In this document: positions 22,860-30,015 of the stretch, piece after piece
Position numbering within the stretch: the stretch's first letter is position 1
Layout: every line of letters begins with the position of its first letter
Source: Defluviicoccus sp046348835
Lineage (GTDB): Bacteria; Pseudomonadota; Alphaproteobacteria; Rhodospirillales; Defluviicoccaceae
Direction: 5' to 3'
DNA length: 64,000 nucleotides
Assembly (NCBI GenBank): GCA_046348835.1
Contig: JAXMDM010000002.1
Location: forward strand, 186,001 to 250,000
Notes under the pieces: model-generated
What the model saw: the letters and a program-made list of their open reading frames with translations, nothing else
Databases searched by the model: none
Told to the model about the DNA's origin: nothing
Translations under genes and position numbers: made by a program

Positions 22860-23990
22860 ATGCGGGATGGAAGAATCAACGTCTGGATCAAGGCGGTCGT
22901 CTTAGGGCTGCTGGCCCTATCCCTTGGCACGGTTGCCACGGCGCGGCTGGCGGCGCAGGAGCCGTCGCCGCTGGAGGTGGTGGCGCTGCTGGAGCAGGCG
23001 CCTGGCAATGTGGCGGTCACCGCGGGCGGGCGGATCATCGTTTCCCAGCATCAGTTCTATGACCCGGTCTATCGGGTCGTCGAGGTGATGGGCGATGGGT
23101 CGACGCAGCCGTTCCCGAACGAGGCCTGGGCGAGCGCGCCGGGGCCCGATGGCCGCGGCATGGTCGCCGTCCTCGGCATCCGCGCCGATCCGGCCGGCAT
23201 CGTCTGGATGCTGGACAACGGATCGAAGCCGCCGCGGCTGATCGGCTGGGACCTGAACGGGGACCGACTGGCCAAGATCATCCCGATCCCGCCGCCGGCG
23301 GCGGTCGAAACGTCGTTCCTCAACGACTTCGCCCTCGACACCGTCAACGGTGCCGCCTACATCGCCGACTTCGGCGCGGGTCCGCGGGGCGGCGCCATCG
23401 TCGTCGTCGACCTGGCGACGGGGGAATCGCGGCGCGTCCTCGCCGGTCATCCGCTCACCAGCGCCGAGGACGTCCGCATGGTCATCGACGGCCGGCCGGT
23501 GCGGATGCGGGGGGCGGACGGCCAGGTGTTCGAACCGCAGATCGCCATCGATCCCATCACCATCGACGCCCTCTCCGAGTGGGTCTACTTCGGGGCGATG
23601 CACGGCACCTCGCTCTACCGGGTCCGGGCCGTCGATCTGCTCGATGGCAGTCTTTCCGACGAGGCGCTGGCGAAGCGGGTGGAACGGTTCGGTGCCAAAC
23701 CGATTTCGGACGGAATCTCCATGGACGGCGCCGGCAACGTCTACGTCACCGATGTGCAGGCGTCCGGCATCGGCGTCACCCGCCCGGACGGCCAGTATCA
23801 GCTCCTGTTCTCGGACAAGGAGCGACTGAAGTGGCCGGACGGTATCGCCGCCGGCCCCGACAACAACATGTACGTGACCGTCAACAAGCTGAACCTGTCG
23901 GCGAAGCTGAACGCCGGCGTCAATGAATCGGAACCGCTCTATTTCCTCGTCCGCTTCCCGGCGCTGGCCCCCACCGTCGTCGGCCGGTGA
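22860..23990 (+). CDS. Secreted beta-propeller protein, major-royal-jelly/yellow family
   Basis: 376 residues from the ATG at 22860 (AGGGGAAG upstream). Signal peptide (VWIKAVVLGLLALSLGTVA, cleaved near RLAAQ). The mature protein has the family landmarks GIRADPAGIVWMLDNG, FLNDFALDTVNGAAYIADFG, ISDGISMDGAGNVYVTDV and KWPDGIAAGPDNNMYV, repeated blade-like units of a six-bladed propeller. Bacterial members are secreted or periplasmic and mostly uncharacterised; related SMP-30 propellers are lactonases, but the metal ligands cannot be confirmed by eye. Begins about 100 bases after the SIR2 gene. Confidence 0.8.
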   Translation: MRDGRINVWIKAVVLGLLALSLGTVATARLAAQEPSPLEVVALLEQAPGNVAVTAGGRIIVSQHQFYDPVYRVVEVMGDGSTQPFPNEAWASAPGPDGRGMVAVLGIRADPAGIVWMLDNGSKPPRLIGWDLNGDRLAKIIPIPPPAAVETSFLNDFALDTVNGAAYIADFGAGPRGGAIVVVDLATGESRRVLAGHPLTSAEDVRMVIDGRPVRMRGADGQVFEPQIAIDPITIDALSEWVYFGAMHGTSLYRVRAVDLLDGSLSDEALAKRVERFGAKPISDGISMDGAGNVYVTDVQASGIGVTRPDGQYQLLFSDKERLKWPDGIAAGPDNNMYVTVNKLNLSAKLNAGVNESEPLYFLVRFPALAPTVVGR

Positions 23991-24026
23991 GGGACAGACG
24001 CCGCTACGCGGTGGAGGGGGTCGGGG

Positions 24027-25307
24027 CTACCGCGGAGGGAACGGATTGCTGAATACGGCGGCCGCGCCCAGCTCGCGTTCGATTTCCAGCAGGCGGTTAT
24101 ACTTGGCGATGCGCTCGGAGCGGCAGGCGGAACCGGTCTTGATCTGACCACCGCCCATGGCGACGGCGAAGTCGGCCATGAACGGATCCTCCGTCTCGCC
24201 GGAGCGGTGGGAGATGACGTAGCCCCAGCCGGCCTTGCGACACAGGTCGATCGCCTCGATCGTCTCGGTGACGGTGCCGATCTGGTTGAGCTTGATCAGC
24301 ACCGCGTTGGCGGTTCCTTCGGCGATGCCGCGGGCGATGAACCGGGTGTTGGTGACGAAGATGTCGTCGCCGACGATCTGGATCCTGCCACCGAGCGCCG
24401 CCGTGTGCGCCTGGAAACCGTCCCAGTCGTTTTCGTCGAGGCCGTCCTCAAGGGAGACGATGGGGTACTTGTCGATCCAGCCGCGATAGAGCTCCGTCAT
24501 CTCGGCACTCGACTTCCGTCCCTGTCCCGACTTGGCCAGATCATAGGCGCCACCGCTGAAGAACGAGCTCGCGGCGGGATCGAGCGCGATCGCCACGTCC
24601 CGACCCGGCCGGTAGCCGGCGGCGCCAATGGCTTCGACGATCAGCTCGCACGCTTCCTCGTTGCTCTTCAGGTTGGGGGCGAACCCTCCCTCGTCGCCGA
24701 CCGAGGTGGAATAGCCCTTCTTTTTCAGGATTCCCGCCAGCGCATGGAAGGTCTCGGCGCCATAGCGCAGCGCTTCGGCGAAGGACGGCGCGCCGATGGG
24801 CATCGCCATGAACTCCTGGAAGTCGACGCTGTTGTCCGCGTGCTTGCCGCCGTTCAGGATATTCATCATCGGTACCGGCACGCGTCGCGCCCCGGCGCCG
24901 CCGAGCCAGGCGTAAAGCGGGACGGACGCCGCCGCCGCCGCCGCCCGGGCGACCGCCATCGACACCCCGAGGATGGCGTTGGCGCCCAGCTTCGCCTTGT
25001 TGGCTGTCCCGTCGAGGTCGATCATCAACCGGTCGATCTCGCCCTGCCGGCTCGGGTCCATGCCCACCAGCTTCGGCGCGATCTTGTCGTTGACGTTGGC
25101 GCACGCCTTCAGCACCCCCTTGCCGCCGTAGCGGCGCTTGTCGCCGTCGCGCAGCTCGACCGCTTCATTCTCGCCCGTCGATGCACCGGACGGCACCGAG
25201 GCCGAGACCGCCGTGCCATCGCAAAGCGCAAGGTGCACCCGCACCGTGGGATTGCCACGGGAATCCAGGATCTCCTGGGCGTGAACCTGATGGATGGTCT
25301 GCTTCAT
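24027..25307 (-). CDS. eno: Enolase, fluoride-operon copy
   Basis: 426 residues from the ATG at 25307, preceded by a GGAGGAGAGG site; an upstream GTG is not needed. Motifs: ILDSRGNPT, VPSGASTGENEAVELRDG, GDEGGFAPNL, SLEDGLDENDWDGF, and the catalytic loop SHRSGETEDPFMADFAVA. It interconverts 2-phosphoglycerate and phosphoenolpyruvate. It is last in the MFS-crcB-DUF190-eno operon behind a fluoride riboswitch. Enolase is a principal fluoride target, and eno is a known member of crcB-motif regulons. The C-terminal GGGQIKTGSACRSERIAKYN differs from typical alphaproteobacterial enolase, so a second, stress-specific copy is likely. Confidence 0.95.
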   Translation of the reverse strand: MKQTIHQVHAQEILDSRGNPTVRVHLALCDGTAVSASVPSGASTGENEAVELRDGDKRRYGGKGVLKACANVNDKIAPKLVGMDPSRQGEIDRLMIDLDGTANKAKLGANAILGVSMAVARAAAAAASVPLYAWLGGAGARRVPVPMMNILNGGKHADNSVDFQEFMAMPIGAPSFAEALRYGAETFHALAGILKKKGYSTSVGDEGGFAPNLKSNEEACELIVEAIGAAGYRPGRDVAIALDPAASSFFSGGAYDLAKSGQGRKSSAEMTELYRGWIDKYPIVSLEDGLDENDWDGFQAHTAALGGRIQIVGDDIFVTNTRFIARGIAEGTANAVLIKLNQIGTVTETIEAIDLCRKAGWGYVISHRSGETEDPFMADFAVAMGGGQIKTGSACRSERIAKYNRLLEIERELGAAAVFSNPFPPR

Positions 25308-25339
25308 CGTCCTCTCCTCCGCAATTTGCGTTGCCGTCG

Positions 25340-25702
25340 TCACGTCGCTAGCTGCTTCTTCTTCGAATTCGGCCCGTAGCGCAGCACCCGAGCCTTTTCG
25401 ATGGTGACGAGACCGGTCTCCATCATCTCGTCGAGCACCGGCAGAAACGCGTCGATCCTTTCCTGCGTGTCGACGATTTCGACCACCAGCGGCAGATCGT
25501 CGGACAGGCGGAGGATCTTGGCGGTGTGCAGCCGGCTGCTGTGGCCGTAGCCCAGCGGCCCACGCAGCACCGTGGCGCCGGCGAGGCCGAACTCACGCGC
25601 CTTGAGGACAATCGCCTCGTAGAGGGGGCGATCGTGGTGGCGGTCCAACTCGCTGATGAAGATGCGCAAGAGTTGGGACTCTTCCGGCAGCTCGATTCTC
25701 AT
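25340..25702 (-). CDS. DUF190 protein, CrcB-associated
   Basis: 120 residues from the ATG at 25702, which overlaps the crcB stop by four bases (ATGA), implying translational coupling. It shows the DUF190 pattern: LLRIFISELDRHHDRPLYEAIV, GLAGATVLRGPLGYG and LPLVVEIVDTQERI. The fold is PII-like; DUF190 genes are frequent crcB neighbours and are thought to modulate fluoride export, though the mechanism is not established. A basic tail KKKQLAT ends the protein. Sits between crcB and eno in the fluoride operon. Confidence 0.88.
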   Translation of the reverse strand: MRIELPEESQLLRIFISELDRHHDRPLYEAIVLKAREFGLAGATVLRGPLGYGHSSRLHTAKILRLSDDLPLVVEIVDTQERIDAFLPVLDEMMETGLVTIEKARVLRYGPNSKKKQLAT

Positions 25703-26100
25703 GGTGCCTCCATCTGATTCAGAGCGGCGGCGGCGTAGTGCCCGACGGTGACTGCGACCAGGCAGAGGACGACGGACAAGGCGATGTTGGCCGCAGCCTG
25801 CGCCCATTCACCGTCGCGAACCAGGGCGAGCGTCTGCAAGCTGAACGAGGAGAAGGTGGTGTAACCGCCGCATATGCCGAGCATGACGAACTGTCGGGCC
25901 AGCGAGGGGACCAGTAGACGGCCGTCCGGGCCGCTGATGGTGGCGAAAAAGCCGATGACGAATGAACCGATGATATTTACCGCGATCGTTCCCCAGGGAA
26001 ATGTCTCGCCAAAGCGGGCGGCAACAAATCCCGAGCACCAATAACGGGCCATGCCGCCGAGTGCGCTGCCGATGGCAATCCAGAAATAGGCCAGCATCAA
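25699..26100 (-). CDS. crcB: CrcB/Fluc fluoride channel
   Basis: 133 residues with four membrane helices. Family motifs: GSALGGMARYW (helix 1), FPWGTIAVNIIGSFVIGF (helix 2, with the conserved Asn) and GICGGYTTFSSFSLQTL (helix 3, with the Phe-box and Thr-Phe-Ser signature). Fluc channels work as antiparallel dimers that let fluoride leave the cytoplasm. Two Met codons start the gene (26100 and 26097). It begins 28 bases after the MFS stop and overlaps DUF190, all under one fluoride riboswitch. Confidence 0.95.
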   Translation of the reverse strand: MMLAYFWIAIGSALGGMARYWCSGFVAARFGETFPWGTIAVNIIGSFVIGFFATISGPDGRLLVPSLARQFVMLGICGGYTTFSSFSLQTLALVRDGEWAQAAANIALSVVLCLVAVTVGHYAAAALNQMEAP

Positions 26101-26128
26101 AACCTCGCTGCAGATTTGCTGCCTGTGA

Positions 26129-27373
26129 TTACGATGACTCCGCGCCCATTTGTCGCGTCCCCCGCATTAGGGCGAAGAGGATCGGCAATGAGACGAGTTG
26201 CAGGAGCATAGAGACGACGGCGACTGAGAGCGGGGTGGCCACATCGTAGAGGAAACCGAGGAGCGCGCTTCCGGCGAACCAGGCGAAGCCGTAGATTACG
26301 TTCATCATGCCGTATGCCGTGCCTCGCTGGTCTTTCGGCGTGATGGCGGCGACCTTGGCACGCATGACGGATTCCTGTGCACCCATCCCGACGCCCCACA
26401 GCGCCATGCCGAAGGCTGCTACCGGCAGATCTCCCAGAAAGACCAACGGCGCCGCCGCCGCAGAAGCGAGAGTTGCGCTGACCATCGTCCACAGGCCGAC
26501 CCGGTCGAACGCCCGTCCGAGCGCCAGGGCAGCGACAGCGTCGGTTGCCATGGCGATCGCGTAGAGAAGGGGAATCTGGGATGTCGACACCAGAGCGCTT
26601 TTCTCGAAGTGAAAGGCGATCAGGGGAAAATCGGCGTACCCGGCGGCGATGAACCCGATCGCCACCATATAGATGGAGAAGACCCTTGGCAGGCCGCCTC
26701 CGGTCGATGGCGGCGCCGGATCAAAGTTTCCCGGCTGGGGGAACAAGAAGCGGGCCGCCAGCAGTACTGCCATTGCCAGGACGGCCGGTATGATCAGGAT
26801 TGCGAAGGCATCACGGTAATCGTAGTCCAAAGCGAGAATGCCGCCCAGGATCAGCGGGCCGGTGATTGCGCCTCCCTGGTCCATCGCCTCGTGCAATCCG
26901 AAGCCCCAGCCGAGCCCCGTCCGGCTGCTCGCATGGGAAAGCATTGCGTCCCGGGCAGGTGAGCGTATTCCCTTACCAAATCGCTCAGCTATGATGAGGA
27001 GAACGGCTAGCTCCCAGCGTCCTGCCAATGCCAATGCAGGCACCGCGAACAAATTGAACGCGTAGCCGACAACGGTGATCAGCCAATACCGGCCGCTACG
27101 GTCACTGACGTAACCGAACAATAGCCGAACAGCATAGCCGATCAACTCCCCGAAGCCGGAGACGATCCCGACGATGGTTGCGGATGCCCCCAGCACGGCC
27201 AAATACGGGCCGGTGATGCTCCGAGCGCTCTCATAGGTCATGTCGGCGAAGAAGCTCACGACGCCGAGCAGGACGATGAAGCGCAAAGCGCTACGGCGAC
27301 TGAGCCGTGCGGTTTCCGGGGACGCCGCCGCCGCACCAAGCCCCGTCGGCGCCTCTACCGGGTTCGCAGGCAT
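26129..27373 (-). CDS. MFS transporter, first gene of a fluoride-riboswitch operon
   Basis: 414 residues, about 12 membrane helices. The signature loop GYVSDRSGRYWLITVVGY sits between helices 2 and 3, with ERFGKGIRSPARDAMLSHAS after helix 4, a motif of one branch of the major facilitator superfamily. Start chosen at ATG 27373: the alternative GTG at 27433 lies inside the riboswitch terminator hairpin and is excluded. No strong ribosome site precedes the ATG (GGGAGAAG is about 30 bases up). Substrate unknown; the riboswitch implies use under fluoride stress, possibly export of fluoride or a fluoro-compound or uptake of a depleted ion. Confidence 0.88.
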   Translation of the reverse strand: MPANPVEAPTGLGAAAASPETARLSRRSALRFIVLLGVVSFFADMTYESARSITGPYLAVLGASATIVGIVSGFGELIGYAVRLLFGYVSDRSGRYWLITVVGYAFNLFAVPALALAGRWELAVLLIIAERFGKGIRSPARDAMLSHASSRTGLGWGFGLHEAMDQGGAITGPLILGGILALDYDYRDAFAILIIPAVLAMAVLLAARFLFPQPGNFDPAPPSTGGGLPRVFSIYMVAIGFIAAGYADFPLIAFHFEKSALVSTSQIPLLYAIAMATDAVAALALGRAFDRVGLWTMVSATLASAAAAPLVFLGDLPVAAFGMALWGVGMGAQESVMRAKVAAITPKDQRGTAYGMMNVIYGFAWFAGSALLGFLYDVATPLSVAVVSMLLQLVSLPILFALMRGTRQMGAESS

Positions 27374-27410
27374 CGTCAGGGCGGGCGGAAAAGGGATCTT
27401 CTCCCGGGCA

Positions 27411-27455
27411 GACAACAAACAGACTCCTACCACGTCGGCTCACGCAGTAGGAGTC
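27411..27455 (-). terminator. Riboswitch-controlled intrinsic terminator before MFS-crcB-DUF190-eno
   Basis: Minus strand: GACTCCTAC (27447-27455) pairs perfectly with GTAGGAGTC (27422-27430) across 16 bases, followed by the T-rich TGTTTGTTGTC. The left arm is the conserved 3' strand of the fluoride aptamer, so aptamer folding and terminator folding exclude each other: the usual 'on with fluoride' design. Confidence 0.85.
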
Positions 27456-27496
27456 ATCAGCCCAGGTGGCGGTTTTCGGGGGACCCCATCCCCATC
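27445..27496 (-). promoter_or_regulatory. Fluoride riboswitch (crcB motif), transcriptional type
   Basis: Minus strand reads GGGGATGGGGTCCCCC, AAAACCGCC, ACCT, GGGCTGATGACTCCTACTG. It contains the conserved blocks of the crcB motif in order: GAUGG loop closed by a G/C stem, AACCGCC, and GGCUGAUGACUCCUAC. The 3' block is also the left arm of the downstream terminator. A promoter placed so that transcription begins at about 27496, the first aptamer base, supports the call. It precedes MFS-crcB-DUF190-eno. Confidence 0.94.
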
Positions 27497-27502
27497 GCGG
27501 GC

Positions 27503-27531
27503 TTTGTCGCAGACTGGCCGCGGTACGTCAA
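27503..27531 (-). promoter_or_regulatory. Sigma-70-like promoter of the fluoride operon
   Basis: On the minus strand, TTGACG (27526-27531, five of six to consensus) is followed after 17 bases by GACAAA (27503-27508). Predicted start is near 27496, directly at the aptamer. It overlaps the leader of the divergent phosphatase gene. Confidence 0.6.
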
Positions 27532-27558
27532 CTCCGCGCAGCGGACTGTGGGGCGAGC

Positions 27559-28140
27559 ATGGTCGATAAGGTTTATCTGGTGCGGCATGGGCGGACGGCG
27601 CTGAACGCCGCCGGTCTTCTTCGCGGCAGGCTGGACGAGCCGCTGGACGAGGTGGGCAGGGGTGAGGCCGCGGCTCTCGCCGATGTGTTCGCCGGCGTAC
27701 CCTTGCGGGAGATTGTTTCGAGCCCTCTGGCCAGGTCCCTGGACACTGCCCGCTGCATCGCCGAACGGCAGGGGGCGAAGGTACACACGCTACACGACCT
27801 CATCGACCGCGACTACGGCCCCTGGTCCGGAAAGACCCTGGAGTCGGTCGAACGGCGCTACGGCAGTATCGATCGCGCACCCGCGGAGGAGGTGGAGGAC
27901 AAGGAGGCGTTTCGCCGCAGGCTGGTGGAAGCCTTGTCTTCGGTGATGCGGCGGAACGGCGGTGGAAATGTAATGATCGTCGCCCACGATGCGGTCAACC
28001 GGGCCTTGATCCGTCACTATCGTCCAGATCTGGCGGAGATTCCGCAGCCGACCGGGTGCTGGAATCTGCTGGAGTTCGACGGCGCGTCTCCCACATGCAG
28101 GGTCATCGGTGCCTTGCCCGGCGACGGCCAGACGCCCTAG
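27559..28140 (+). CDS. Histidine phosphatase (phosphoglycerate-mutase-like)
   Basis: 193 residues from the ATG at 27559; the longer open frame upstream runs antisense to the riboswitch and is rejected. Motifs: LVRHGRTALNAAGLLRGRLDEPLD (catalytic His in RHG), SPLARSLDTA, and IVAHDAVNRALI (second His). This is the branch-1 histidine-phosphatase family, covering GpmB/CobC-like phosphatases and cofactor-dependent mutases; the short length favours a phosphatase. It lies between the two fluoride riboswitches, transcribed towards the second, so a link with the fluoride response is plausible but not shown. Confidence 0.85.
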   Translation: MVDKVYLVRHGRTALNAAGLLRGRLDEPLDEVGRGEAAALADVFAGVPLREIVSSPLARSLDTARCIAERQGAKVHTLHDLIDRDYGPWSGKTLESVERRYGSIDRAPAEEVEDKEAFRRRLVEALSSVMRRNGGGNVMIVAHDAVNRALIRHYRPDLAEIPQPTGCWNLLEFDGASPTCRVIGALPGDGQTP

Positions 28141-28202
28141 GTGCGGGATACGGGGAAAAAATCGGTTTGCCGCCCGACGCGAGCGCACCATCTGTTGCCG
28201 AA

Positions 28203-28286
28203 GGGAGATGGAGTCCTCCCAAACCGCCCCGCGAGGGGCTGATGACTCCTGACTTACGTGCAAAGAGACAGGTTCGTAAGGAGGGA
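28203..28286 (+). promoter_or_regulatory. Second fluoride riboswitch, probably translational type
   Basis: GGGAGATGGAGTCCTCCC (28203-28220), AAACCGCC, a CCCC-GCGA-GGGG stem, then GGCTGATGACTCCTGAC (ending 28253) reproduce the crcB motif. Downstream, ACTCCTGACTTACG (28245-28258) can pair with CGTAAGGAG (28275-28283), which contains the AAGGAGG ribosome site for the ATG at 28291. No T-run follows, so fluoride probably frees the ribosome site. A weak TTGCCG / ATCTGT promoter (28167-28195) would start transcription at the aptamer; read-through from the phosphatase is also possible. Confidence 0.92.
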
Positions 28287-28290
28287 TTCC

Positions 28291-28953
28291 ATGCAGAGCG
28301 AGATGCCGACCTCAGCCGATGCCAGGTTCCGTCCGGGCGTCGGGATCATGCTCCTCAACGCCAGCGGCGACGTTCTGGTCGGGCGTCGCAACGATGTCCC
28401 GGACGAGGAATGGCAGATGCCGCAAGGCGGCATTGGCGACGGCGAAGATCCGCGGGCGGCGGCATTTCGTGAACTGAAAGAGGAGATCGGCACCGACAAC
28501 GCCTAGGTGGTCGGCGAGAGCCGCGGCTGGCTGCGCTACGATCTGCCGGAAGCCTTGATCGGTAAGGCGTGGGGCGGCCGTTGGCGCGGACAGCGGCAGA
28601 AGTGGTTCGTCATGCGGTTTAACGGCTGCGATGCCGACATCGACGTCGATACCGCCCACCCGGAATTCAGGGCGTGGAAGTGGGTGCCGGTCGATCACCT
28701 GCCCGGCATGGTCGTATCCTTCAAGCGCCAAGTCTATCTCAGCCTGCTGGACGAGTTCCACCATGTCTCCGACAAGCGGGAGAGCCCGCTGATGGACTTG
28801 CTGGCCGACCCCGTCGTCCGCAAGACGATGGACGCGGACGGGATCGCCGAGGATGAGCTCTACGAAATGTTGCTCGGCATTGCCGAGCACCTGCGCAAGA
28901 AGCGTCATGTGACGGCTGTGTTCCCGTCCCCGTTCGACCTCGATGCCGATTAG
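28291..28953 (+). pseudogene. rppH: RppH-type Nudix hydrolase gene with an in-frame amber stop
   Basis: Start ATG 28291 with AAGGAGG six bases upstream. The first 71 residues hold FRPGVGIMLLN, EEWQMPQGGIGDGEDP and a complete Nudix box ending REL-KEEIG; TAG at 28504-28506 then interrupts, and the same frame continues with VVGESRGWLRYDLPE, RGQRQKWFVMRF and FKRQVYLSLLDEF as in alphaproteobacterial RppH (RNA pyrophosphohydrolase). A single G-to-T change from GAG would explain the stop. A GTG follows the TAG at once. About 58 further residues (MDLLADPVVRKTMDADG onwards) extend past the normal RppH end. Pseudogene, sequencing error and read-through remain possible. Confidence 0.85.
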
Positions 28954-28959
28954 AGGTGA

Positions 28960-28992
28960 GGAAAAGCGCGGGTAGGTTCCCGCGCCTTTCCG
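28960..28992. terminator. Bidirectional terminator-like hairpin between rppH and the CBS gene
   Basis: GCGCGGG (28966-28972) and CCCGCGC (28979-28985) form a seven-base stem with a six-base loop, flanked by GGAAAA and CTTTCC that extend the pairing and give short U-tracts in either direction. It sits exactly between two convergent genes. Confidence 0.55.
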
Positions 28993-29014
28993 ATCCGGCT
29001 TCCTTGCTCACCCA

Positions 29015-29683
29015 TCAGCCGGCGCCGACACCGCAAGGGGACGCTATTGCCGCGGGCGCGCGCCGGGTCAGCCATGGTCCGCGCTGGAGCTCGATCGGCC
29101 TCGATCCGGTGCCGGCGGTCACCCGGCAGCCGTCCGCTCCGTGCTGCCACTGGCCGCGACACCAATCCCGGGCCAGGAGGCGGCGCGCGGCGGCGGTGGC
29201 CTCGGCCTTGCTCTCCACCCCGCCGATGTGGACCCGGATCAGGGGGACCGCGTGCACCATGCCGCGACTGTCGGTGAGCTCCTTATGGTAGGTCACCTGC
29301 CAGGACTTCTTACTGGACTCCCGGCCATGCAGGTCGCTCCACGACACGATCCCCGCCAACAGGCCGGTCCGGTCGAGCACGGGGATCCGGCGGATGCCAT
29401 GCCGCACCATGATCGCGGCGGCTTCCGCGACGGACTGGTCCTCGCAGCAAGACACCACCTCGGCCGACATCACCGTCCAAACCGGATCGTGAACGGCATT
29501 CCTATTGTCGACCAGCGCACGGAGGGCCAGGTCACGGTCGGTGACGATACCCAGCACCTCGTTATTCCGGCCGATCAACAGGCAGCCCACGTCCTCGTCG
29601 CGCATCAGTTCGGCGGCGGCGGCAATGGTCGTGGTCGGATCGATGGGCTCGACCGCTTCGCTCATGATCTGACGGATCTTCAA
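29015..29683 (-). CDS. CBS-pair protein
   Basis: 222 residues. Two CBS motifs: IMSEAVEPIDPTTTIAAAAELM with GIVTDRDLALRAL, and VMSAEVVSCCEDQSVAEAAAIM with RIPVLDRTGLLAGIVSWSDL. CBS pairs bind adenine nucleotides and act as energy or redox sensors. A C-terminal region of about 80 residues (SWQVTYHKELTDSRG, then MVHAVPLIRVHIGG) is unrelated to CBS and may be a small extra module. The TTG at 29683 is chosen because GAGGAGAAGG lies four bases before it; ATG 29665 is the alternative. Convergent with rppH. Confidence 0.82.
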   Translation of the reverse strand: MKIRQIMSEAVEPIDPTTTIAAAAELMRDEDVGCLLIGRNNEVLGIVTDRDLALRALVDNRNAVHDPVWTVMSAEVVSCCEDQSVAEAAAIMVRHGIRRIPVLDRTGLLAGIVSWSDLHGRESSKKSWQVTYHKELTDSRGMVHAVPLIRVHIGGVESKAEATAAARRLLARDWCRGQWQHGADGCRVTAGTGSRPIELQRGPWLTRRAPAAIASPCGVGAG

Positions 29684-29802
29684 GATCCTTCTCCTCTCAT
29701 GGTCCGGGAGGGGATGACAACAAAGAGCCGGGTCGCGCCGGCGGCGTTGTGGCACCGGCGTTTCCTCGGGTCCGGCGCCAGAACGGATCTCGGGCGATCC
29801 GT

Positions 29803-30015
29803 TTACGCGGCGGCGGGCGGTCCGGAACCGCCGTCATCGGGACGGTGTACGGCCCGCCCTTGGCGCGACGGGAAGGCGAGGACGACGGGAGCTCCCGGAA
29901 GGTCGGTGGGTCGATCCTGGCGATGCAGGGAAACCGGCGCACCGCACACCGGACAGCGATTGGCTGCCCGCGGCACCCGGGTGTTGCAGTGGGGACAACG
30001 GTCGGACGTCAGCAT
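29803..30015 (-). CDS. Possible small zinc-ribbon protein
   Basis: 70 residues from the ATG at 30015. The N-terminus has two CxxC pairs, CPHCNTRVPRAANRCPVCGAP, a zinc-ribbon signature. The rest is Pro/Arg-rich and probably disordered. GAGGAG lies 11 bases ahead of the start, a little far. Upstream of the CBS gene on the same strand. The motif is convincing; the rest of the frame is not. Confidence 0.45.
   Translation of the reverse strand: MLTSDRCPHCNTRVPRAANRCPVCGAPVSLHRQDRPTDLPGAPVVLAFPSRQGRAVHRPDDGGSGPPAAA

Noticed and set aside
26097..26130. Possible separate fluoride riboswitch just before crcB
   Set aside because: Only 28 bases separate crcB from the MFS gene and none of the conserved blocks is present; control comes from the upstream switch.
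27433..27466. Alternative GTG start for the MFS gene and a longer start for the phosphatase
   Set aside because: Both lie within or antisense to the riboswitch aptamer and terminator; the RNA elements explain the sequence better.
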